DNA from: Sorex araneus
Lineage: Eukaryota; Chordata; Mammalia; Eulipotyphla; Soricidae
Assembly: GCF_027595985.1 (NCBI RefSeq)
Contig: NC_073304.1
Coordinates: 218,434,000-218,497,999, forward strand
Length of the DNA stretch: 64,000 bases
Reading direction: 5' to 3'
This document shows, piece by piece, positions 56,080-64,000 of the stretch (position 1 is its first letter; the number at the start of each line of letters is the position of its first letter). Under the pieces are notes generated by a model. That model was not told where the DNA came from, ran no database searches, and was given only the letters and a program-made list of their open reading frames with translations. Both the position numbers and the translations under genes were made by a program.

Positions 56080-57365
56080 CCAGCCTTGTTCTGTACATAG
56101 AACAGAGATAACAAAGTTCAGACCAATTTTCTGAATTTAACACTCAACATTCCTGCAACAATAGTGTGTTATTCTGAAGAACTAAGACAGGAATTGTCTT
56201 TAACCCTCAGCTTAAATTATAGGGAGAGGAAATACCTGTCTGATGTGTAAGCACATTTAAACTCATTGAAGAGCATCTGGAGAAAATTGTTATTTCCAAG
56301 ATCAAAATTGCAAGCAGTGACGCCTGTACAATTAATACATTAATCATGAAAACCCATGCAGTTTTCTTAGATAGCCTTACTCTATAGAGTTATAGTTACA
56401 GTTTGAAGGCTAGAGAAGAAATCCCCTATTATCTTAAAATAGACGTCTATGCCATGCTATATCATAATGGGTTCTTCAGTACTATGTTAGAAATATAACC
56501 AAAAGGAGCTTGCACTGCTAAAACATCACAGCTGGGAGTTATTGAAAGGGTGCCCAAGAACGAGAAAACAAGAGATAAAAGACTGCCCTTAAAATGGTAC
56601 CTGAAAAAGTAAAAAGTAATAGAGCAAAACTGCAAAGACATCTAAGAAAGAACCACTGGCTTCATTTGCAAAATTGACTCTGGCTTACTTAAAAATTTCA
56701 TTAAAATGAATGTATGTTTCCAAAATGGAAAGAAATTTAGAGGTATTTGTGAGAATATTTATCCAGGAAAGTTTACTTTTCTTCATTCCTACAATCTTCC
56801 CATTTCTAGTGATTCATGAGTTCGAATTTTCCATAGATGTTTTATATTTACCTCAGAAGGCATGGGAAGCTATTTTGTTTGACATGTTCTAATTTCTGGA
56901 TTGTTCAAAAACATAAATGCTCGTTATATAGCTTTTCAATCCCAAACTTTCTCTTTACTTACCATAAAAGCACTTTTATCATTGAGGCAAATTACCATAA
57001 AGTTGGGGGATTGCTAGATGTGCTCCTTTCCACATTCCTTGCTGCGATTTTAGATCTTAGATACTTAGGAAAAGGTACAAATTTGAATTTTGATATGCAA
57101 GATATTAAGGATCCAAAGCCTTTACAATGAGACTTTCTTCTCGAGGCCATAATAAATTCCTAAATATATTTGATGCAAATTAATAACATGAGTAGTTGAA
57201 CTCCTGAGATACAAAGTGAGAGCTCTAAATTCTCCACTCAAAGCTACATTTGAATGTTGGTGCTGTTCTTTGCATTTGGATTACTGATTTGAGGTAAAAA
57301 AAAAAATCTGTAAGGAGGTAATAGAATAGGTGAAAAACTCAAGAAAACCTAATTCATAATCCTAA
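56080..57365. other. Intergenic, no feature seen
   Basis: AT-rich; open frames 56710-56892 and 56837-57130 have no recognisable homology. Confidence 0.45.
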
Positions 57366-57369
57366 TTCT

Positions 57370-58220
57370 GAGTAAATAGATACATAAACTAGTCCAACTT
57401 CGATGAAAAACAGTGTGGCACTCTCAAAAAAGTAAAAGTAGAACCATAGGATCCAGCAATTCTACTCTTAGGTAGCTCTCCAAATAACACAAAAATATTG
57501 ATCCAAGAAGGTCCAGGCACAGCTGTGTTCATTGACGCACTATTTATAACAGCCAAAATCTGGAAACCACCTAAGAAGATGTGATTTAGCTACACAATGC
57601 GATATTACTTAGCTATAAGAAGAGATGAAATCTTGATTACTTTTTTCCTATAACATGGGGGATCTAGAGGGTGTCATGCTAAGCAAAATAAATCAAAAGG
57701 AGAAAGACACATACTGAATGATCTCACTCATGGGTGAGGAAACAAACAATAAGGAAATATATGGAGTGCGGAGAGAGCTCAAAGGAGCAGAGAACAAGAC
57801 CCTGAGTTAAATCTCTGGCACTGTATTGCCCTTTGAGCAGTGCTAGGTGTGGCCATGGTGCTCCCCTGTGGCACCTGGACAGGTGACCATCACATCACTG
57901 GTCTGACCATCCAGCCTTCAGGTCCTCATCCTTGGCCAATACTGCTGGGAGTGCCCCCCTCCCCCCACCAAGCACTGCTGAGGAGGCTCTGATTTTTTTA
58001 ATCTAAGGAAAAAAGGAAAGAAAAAAATGTAAATGTTCTTAAAATAGAAAGGGCAGGCGGGCTGTAGAAAGAAAGGAAAGGGTCTATGCATAGTGGTGGA
58101 GGGATAGTTGATGGTGGTGGCTATCTACTATGCAAATATTACATACTACAACTTGTAAATACTTACACTCTTGCAAGCCAACATCACTTCAGTCTATTGA
58201 AAATTTAAATTAATAAAAAT
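57370..58220 (+). mobile_element. LINE-1 3' region
   Basis: Contains 'gatattacttagctataagaagagatgaaatc' and 'aatgatctcactcatgggtgagg', then the 3' UTR to 'ttaataaaaatt'. Plus-oriented, no intact ORF. Confidence 0.7.
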
Positions 58221-58229
58221 TATGCAGTA

Positions 58230-58435
58230 AATGGGGCTGGAGCAATAGCACAGGGGGTAGGGCATTTGCCTTGCAAGTGGCCGACCCGGGTTCGATCCCC
58301 AGCATCCCATATGGTCCCCTGAGCACCGCCAGGAGTAATTCCTGAGTGCAGAGCCAGGAGTAACCCCTGTGAATCGCTAGGTGTGACCCAAAAAGCAAAA
58401 AAAAAACCCAAAAAACAAAAACAAAAATAAATTAT
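58230..58435 (+). mobile_element. Type B SINE, well preserved
   Basis: 'ggggctggagcaatagcacagggggtagggc', 'gggttcgatccccagcatcccatatgg', ending in an A-rich tail. Confidence 0.9.
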
Positions 58436-58762
58436 GCAGTAAAAAGGCAAAAAAAAATACTCAGTTCTAGTTTAGACTGAGTCTCTAGCTCTCAAGTTCA
58501 TTGCTACTAGTTTTAACATGTGAGTGCAGATGCCCTAACGCTGGAACAGACGACCCCGCTCTCAATCTTGTCTCTTCGTGTTTAGTTCCATGTCATTCTA
58601 CAGTGAAGTTTCTCACCTAAAACTGCAAAGTGAGCACCCTGGTCGGGTGTCCTGGAGCCAGAGTGGATCATGCAGACGGCAAGCAGGATGTAAGCAAACT
58701 CCTATTTCAGGAACGATGCACAACAAAGCAAAAAGACAATATAGGATTAAAATCGTTCAAAA

Positions 58763-58768
58763 TTTATT
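58763..58768 (-). terminator. poly(A) signal AATAAA of the 128-aa KRTAP9-type gene
   Basis: AATAAA on the minus strand about 460 nt past the stop. Confidence 0.6.
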
Positions 58769-59230
58769 AGGAAACATAGAGATCAGTCTCCCTGCAAGGA
58801 AGGAGACTTCTCAAAGTGATGGCGAGAAGGGAAAAGGCAGGCTCACGTGCTGAGTACGTTCACAAAGAAAATGCAATTATAAAAATTATTAATCCGTTTT
58901 TGAAACCCGTGCAAAAGTTATGATGATATAATTACCTCTCTTACTTAGACGAAAAGGGAGCTCCTGACTTCAGAATCAAAGCCAAGATCAGTTCGCCAGT
59001 TCTGGATACATGGAGCACATGAGAGACTTACAAAGGGCAGGAGAGCGCTGAGGAAGAGCTCCGCCCTCCAGCCAGCTGATACACAGGCTCAGGAGCAGCA
59101 GGGGAGGCACAGAAGTCCTGGGGGATGCGCGCTGGCAGGAGCCCCCTTGTGGGAAGGGAAGGTCCCCAGAGAGGCGCGTGGGGGTACTGAGGGCACATGT
59201 GTGGGCAGAGGGCGGGGCCTGGAGAGCCCC

Positions 59231-59617
59231 TCAGCAGCAGCAGCCACCGCAGGACTGGCCCGAGGACGTGCAGCCGAAGCTCTCAGGGAGGCACCCGAGC
59301 AGGGCGCAGCAGTTGGGGTGGTAGCAGATTCTGTGGACGTACACGGGGGTGCAGCAGGCTGGCTGGCAGCAGGGGGTGCCACAGCAGGGCTGGGAGCAGC
59401 AGGGGGAGCAGCAGGGCTTGCAGCAGGGGCTGCAGCAGGGGGAGCAGCAGGGCTTGCAGCAGGGGCTGCAGCAGGGGGAGCAGCAGGGCTTGCAGCAGCA
59501 GGGGGAGCAGCAGGGCTTGGAGCAGGTGGTGGTGCAGCAGGTGACAGGGCGACAGCAGCAAGGCTGGCAGCAGCTGGACCCACCGCAGGTGGGCGGGCAG
59601 CAAGGGGAGCAGCACAT
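59231..59617 (-). CDS. KRTAP9-like: KRTAP9-type keratin-associated protein, 128 aa
   Basis: Starts MCCSPCCPPTCGGSSCCQPCC, typical of KRTAP9 proteins (MTHCCSPCCQPTCC in human, from memory). It has 49 Cys in 128 residues (38%). Residues 1-33 are the N-terminal block with CRPVTCCTTTC. Residues about 34-75 are a tract of CCSPCC/CCKPCC pentads. Then CCGTPCCQPACCTPVYVHRICYHPNCC, the KRTAP9 C-terminal signature with V for C in PVYV. It ends CLPESFGCTSSGQSCGGCCC. TATA is at 59694-59700 and AATAAA at 58763-58768, giving a 3' UTR of about 460 nt. Its nearest relative here is the gene at 52880: both share CLPESFG and an upstream palindromic E-box. Confidence 0.9.
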   Translation of the reverse strand: MCCSPCCPPTCGGSSCCQPCCCRPVTCCTTTCSKPCCSPCCCKPCCSPCCSPCCKPCCSPCCSPCCKPCCSPCCSQPCCGTPCCQPACCTPVYVHRICYHPNCCALLGCLPESFGCTSSGQSCGGCCC

Positions 59618-59693
59618 GGTGGCAGAGGTGGTGGTGGGGTTTGTGTTCAGAGGGGCGGTTTCCTGAATCTGGTGGGTCCTTGTGGCCCGGGGT

Positions 59694-59700
59694 TTTTATA
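59694..59700 (-). promoter_or_regulatory. TATA box of the 128-aa KRTAP9-type gene
   Basis: TATAAAAA on the minus strand, 77-83 bp upstream of the ATG. Confidence 0.83.
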
Positions 59701-59756
59701 GACTGAGCTTCTCCGCTGGGACCAATAAGGAAGATCTTCCTCATTCCTGTTTACAG

Positions 59757-60267
59757 AGTTTTCTACAGTCAATTGGGGGGGGGGTTTAACCTGGAAGCTG
59801 TCCCCTCCGTGTTCTGAATCTTTTGAAAACAATGACTTAATCTACCTCTTAATGAAGTATTACTCAAGAATGTTTTATTTTCAGAATTAAAGAGTCACAT
59901 TATGGGTACTGTTTCCTCTTCCAGGCTGATGTGGTCACGTGACACAATTCCTGCTCTCCTGTGCTGCGGTTCTTTCTCTGTTCGTTTATCAAGTCACTGA
60001 CCTGGCATACTTTCTTTCCCCCTCTTTAATTAAAGGAAAATATTAGGTTAGAGTAGAAAACATTGAATACGATGGTAGCTGAGTTAGCTTGGAGGTCTAC
60101 AATTTTTCCAACTACTTTGGTATTTAACTTTATTTCGTGAAAAAAATCTTTATTTCCAAATTGATAAATTTTTGTTGATTTTTAACTTGATAGATATCTC
60201 ACATTGAGGTACCATCACACCTAGGAAAGATATTGGTGACTGCATAGGTCATACCCTATGTTCTTTA
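59757..60267 (-). promoter_or_regulatory. Upstream region of the 128-aa KRTAP9-type gene
   Basis: Contains the palindromic E-box GTCACGTGAC at 59934-59943, followed by 'acaattcctg', matching 'caagttcctg' next to the E-box of the 76-aa gene. Confidence 0.5.
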
Positions 60268-60465
60268 AATTTTACTCTTTAGCACCATGGAGATGGTTCA
60301 AAGCACTAATGCATATGCTTTGCAAAGTGTGGGAACCTCAGGAGACAACAGTGTCTCCTGAACCCTGCCAGGAACAACAGTGCACCAGATGTACCTCACA
60401 GCGCACCTCACAGTGCACCAGAAGTGGCTCATGAGCACTGCTTGGGGTCACCACAAACCCCAGAA
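60268..60465 (+). mobile_element. Type B SINE, diverged
   Basis: 'caccatggagatggttcaaagcac' head and 'ctcatgagcactgcttggggtcacc' end. Includes an internal duplication of 'cctcacagcgcacc'. Confidence 0.5.
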
Positions 60466-60469
60466 AATT

Positions 60470-61455
60470 CTATTATAGCCCATTCAAAGTCATTGGAGAC
60501 TGTGTTCAAACATTGTATAAAAGAAAAATTATAGAACCGCATACTTGCATTTCCCATTATGATTGTGAAACTCTTTCATGTACTTACCTAGATTTCCATT
60601 TATTCTCCTTTTTGTAGATTTCCACTGAATGAATACTCTCTATATATTTTTCACTTTACTGTTAATTTATTGATTTCTGCAGAATGAATACACTATTTAT
60701 TTGTTAATTTTACTGTTAATATAAACCATTTGTAGTTTGGGATCAAAAACGTGGTATTGCTATGACTATTTTAGCACAAGTTTTTGATAAATAGGAATAC
60801 TTTCATGGGATGTACAAATGTTCACAGAATTGCTGAGCCAAATATTTATATTGTTCTTTGCAGAGACCTTCACCAGCTCTTACTGGCTAAAGCACTTTAT
60901 TGGTATTCTATTACAGATTATATTTCTAGTTTTTATTCTAGTTTTTTTGTTTCAACTGGGCTCATTTGTATAATAAACAATCCATTTATGCATGTATGTT
61001 GCTCTTGTATTCAAACTACCTTAATATTTCTAATAAAACGTGGGGAAATATTTTTGGAGCCAGGGACTAATCTCAGGTCCTCTCAAATGAGCAATGTGTG
61101 CTTTATCACTGAGTGATAGTCTTGGAGTTTTAGTAATTTCACAGGCACAGTCATATCACCCACAGATGGTGGAGTTAAGTTTCCAAATTTGAACATATCC
61201 ATATTGTTTAGTTCTATTCACAAGCAGACAAATAAATAAAGTACTCATTCTTGCTTGCCCCCCAAAAAAATAGAGACATGAATAAGAATAAAGCCAATTT
61301 ATTCAAAGATACTTTTTGGAGTGATATTGAGCCATATCAGGGGACCAGCTTCTCCAGGCTCTGTGTTTAAGAGACCAGCTACAGTATTAGAGATCAAACT
61401 GGAGTTTGCTGCATACAAGGCAGGCACCTTCCTCCTGCACTCTCTCTCCATTCTC
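60470..61455. other. Intergenic, no feature seen
   Basis: AT-rich. A type B-like remnant may lie around 61050-61130 and 61320-61430. Confidence 0.4.
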
Positions 61456-61461
61456 ACAAGG

Positions 61462-61482
61462 ATCATCATCATCATCACCATG

Positions 61483-61541
<59 letters not shown>
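61462..61541. repeat. (ATC)n microsatellite
   Basis: About 26 near-perfect copies. It opens poly-Met, poly-Asp and poly-Ile frames that are not genes. Confidence 0.92.
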
Positions 61542-61543
<2 letters not shown>

Positions 61544-61589
61544 CATTGATTGTTGAATTTCTCAGGCAGAATGGAGAATTTCTCAACAT

Positions 61590-61795
61590 CTCCATTCATC
61601 AAGCCCTGAGATTTTTGAAGCCTCTCTTTACTCATCCTTTCCAATAGTGCCGCATTGAAGGCTCTTTCAGGGTCAGGGGAATGAGACTCATCATTGTTAT
61701 TGATTTTGGCATATGAACACGCCATGGGGAGCTTGTCAGGCTCTCCCATGTGGGCAGGAAACTCTCGGTAGATTACCAGGTTCTCCCAGAGGGAG
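61590..61795 (-). mobile_element. Type A SINE, partial
   Basis: Reverse-oriented: 'aagccctgagatttttgaagcctctctttactcatc...ggtcaggggaatgagac' to 'cggtagattaccaggttctccc'. This variant has the extra 'cctgaccctgaaagagc' segment, also seen at 806-1043, 25535-25783 and 43205-43457. Confidence 0.75.
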
Positions 61796-62204
61796 AACTA
61801 GGCTATAAAATATCTAGTTTGGTTTTATAGTCAGGGGAGCTTGGTTTTATAGTCTGTGGGTGTTGGCCGTTGGTGGGATTACATGGTGCCGGGGGCAGTC
61901 CCTGGGTGTGACCGCACAGCTACTGGAAAATGGGGAATCTGGGCAGAATAGGCCCAGTCCCAATCCGAGCAGGATTGAAGGTCTCAGCCCCGGGTCCCAC
62001 ACACCTGGTTTCTTCTGCTGGTTCCTTCATGCATGAGGCTTGTCCAAATGTGTGGAGAGGGGCCTTGAGCATGTCTGTAGCTAGGCTCCAGAGGTCTTCG
62101 ACCGCCGGAAGCTCTTCTTGGGGCGGGGAGGGAAACTGAAGCCCACCCCCTCCGAGGTGGAAGACAGGTGTGGGGGGAAGAGACTCTTTCACAGGATACT
62201 ATAT

Positions 62205-63010
62205 TTTCATTTTTTAATTTGTTTTTATTAAGATACCATGATTTACAAACTTGCTAATAATAGAACTTCAGTCTTACATACAGTGTTCAAACAATAATCC
62301 CACCACCAGTGTGACCTTCCCTCCACCAATTCCCAAGATTCCCAGCCACCCCATCCTTCCTTCCTAGCAGTCAAATTTTTAAGCTTTATTATTGTAGTTG
62401 GGTCTCCTACTTATAGTGTTGTTACTACATGGTTTACCTTACATTTACACCACTGATGTGCCCAAGGCCCCTGTACCTGCCCCTGTTATTTCTCATCTAC
62501 ATCTTCTTATTTTCATACTCAACTTCTTTCCTTCTCTGTCCTTCTTGGTTCTATAATCTAGGGTCCAGGTTAGTCTAGGAATCCACTTTGATACCTTGCA
62601 TTCCCTTGTCCTGTTATTCTATATACTATAGACAAATGACACCATCTGGTATTTATGCTTTTTATCCTGACTTACTTTACCTAACATTGTATCCTTCAGT
62701 TCCATCCAAGTTACAGCAAATTGCATGCTTTTTTTTATTTCTTGCAGCTGCATAGTATTCCATTGTATGTGTATATACCACACCTTCATTATTCTCTCAT
62801 CAGTTGTTGCAACTGGGTTGGTTCCAAATGCTAGCTATTATGCTAAGTGGTAGATGAATAATGTGTGTTTATGTTCTTTTGAATGAGTGATTTGTATCTT
62901 TGGGATAAATACCAAGAAGTAGAATTCCTGAGTTTTGTGACAGCTCTAGTCTTACTTATCCGAAAAATCTCCACACCATTTTCAATAGGGATTGAACCAG
63001 ACTACATTAA
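62205..63010 (-). mobile_element. LINE-1 3' region
   Basis: A-rich tail at 62205, then 'accaccagtgtgaccttccctccacc' and 'cagctgcatagtattccattgtatgtgtatatacc' in reverse orientation. Confidence 0.7.
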
Positions 63011-64000
63011 CACCAACAGTGAATGAGATATTAAACAGAGAAAATAAATTCAATACCAGTAAAATTTCCTTGAACCTGACAGAAGATTTGAAAAACTAAG
63101 GGACCAAAGGACTGTCTCATATTCCTTGAGTGAAACTTCTACATACTGCAGAATTCCACCAAGATTCCAATATGCCTTCCATAAGAGCACAACAAAGTCT
63201 AAGAGTGCAAATCTGGGTTGTGGAAAAAATTTGAAGAATATGTTGACAAAAAAACGGGGTTTATTTTCTACTTTGAGAAGGATTGAATAAAACAAGACCA
63301 TTTACCCCAAATAAGGCCAAATGCTTCCTGACAACGAAATCCTTATTGTGGGCATTGCTTTATGTTCAATTCATTGTGGAAAGGACCAAACTACAAATTA
63401 TACACTGAAACAAGTGCAAATGGAAGGGAGTCACTCATCACAAGCTGGTGATGGCTCATTGTCACCTGACAAGCAAAATCTGCAAGGAGCAATGTGACTT
63501 TCTGAAGAAAGACCTGCATCTCTCATTTGTAAGACTACTTTTGTTAAAAAAACGATAATTGAATAAACAAATGAGTCACATAAATATTACTAGAAATACC
63601 ATAGGTGTCAAACAAATATTTGGAATCAATTAACAAAATGAAGCATGAAATAGCCAGCCTCATTAAACATGGCATGGAGTCTCTTACAAGGTGCCCCATG
63701 CCATTCAGTGACCCAGGAGGGGCCTCTGGCTTAGGTATCCAGGTTTACCACTGAGTTCATCCTGTGACTTTGGAAGATCTTATTCATGCTGGGTCTAAGA
63801 CTTGGGCTTCAGAGTCACCCTGAATATGGGCCCTCACTGAGGCCCCTTTTAGAACCTGGCCACATCTTTTAATCTCAGGACTCAGCCAGTCAACCAGGAT
63901 CAGAAGAACATGAGGTTTTAAATGAGGAAAGCAAGCAAAAAAAGACCAAACCTTGGCACAGGAGAACTGAACAAACACAAACCAAGATCCGCGTAAATAC
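63011..64000. other. Intergenic, no feature seen
   Basis: AT-rich to the window end. No gene or repeat recognised. Confidence 0.5.

Noticed and set aside
61387-61749. Open frames with poly-Asp, poly-Met or poly-Ile runs
   Set aside because: Produced by the (ATC)n microsatellite and a SINE; no gene context.

Overview
The window is mammalian nuclear DNA from a cluster of high-sulfur and ultrahigh-sulfur keratin-associated protein (KRTAP, KAP) genes. These are intronless genes encoding cysteine-rich matrix proteins of hair. Two very abundant short retroposon families interrupt the intergenic DNA. One contains the core 'ggctggagcgatagcacag...tttgccttgca...gggttcgattcc', followed either by a body ending 'gccaaaaacagtaacaacaa...gttactggtgcccgc' (type A here) or by 'catatggtcccctgagca...caggagtaa' (type B). 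This SINE content points to a shrew (Sorex-like, Eulipotyphla). The assignment rests on my recognition of these SINEs, not on a database search.

All seven intact or near-intact genes lie on the minus strand. From low to high coordinates they are: two giant KRTAP4-type genes built from a 75-bp/25-residue repeat (4264-5574 with 13 units, 10931-12271 with 15 units); a broken KRTAP4-type copy (18343-18534); a 179-aa KRTAP4-type gene (21311-21850); a 263-aa KRTAP4-type gene (33529-34320); a 523-aa Gly/Ser/Cys-rich member (45418-46989); and two KRTAP9-type genes (52880-53110, probably truncated by a stop, and 59231-59617). A decayed KRTAP4 fragment lies at 9543-9713. Each gene has a TATA box 83-95 bp upstream of its ATG and an AATAAA signal about 250-540 bp past the stop.

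The first three KRTAP4 genes sit in duplicated blocks of about 5-6.5 kb: A about 3.0-9.5 kb, B about 9.8-16.6 kb, C about 20.5-25 kb. Their 3' flanks, promoters and distal upstream DNA align by eye. Later retroposon insertions with clean target-site duplications (8182-8872 in A, 15748-16446 in B) show which insertions came after the duplications. The pseudogene at 18.3 kb and the gene at 33.5 kb share a different 3' flank and form a second subfamily.

Between 26.4 and 32.5 kb is an old minus-strand LINE-1, broken up by SINEs, an ERV-type LTR and a composite retroposon. The remaining intergenic DNA is AT-rich and carries SINEs, LINE-1 3' ends and microsatellites. I see no other protein-coding gene, structural RNA gene or CRISPR array.

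The products are expected to be co-expressed in the differentiating hair shaft, where they cross-link keratin filaments through disulfides. Three shared upstream signals are reported as findings: a forkhead-like element about 41 bp upstream of TATA, a second block 85-120 bp upstream in the KRTAP4-type genes, and a palindromic E-box 213-234 bp upstream in the two KRTAP9-type genes.
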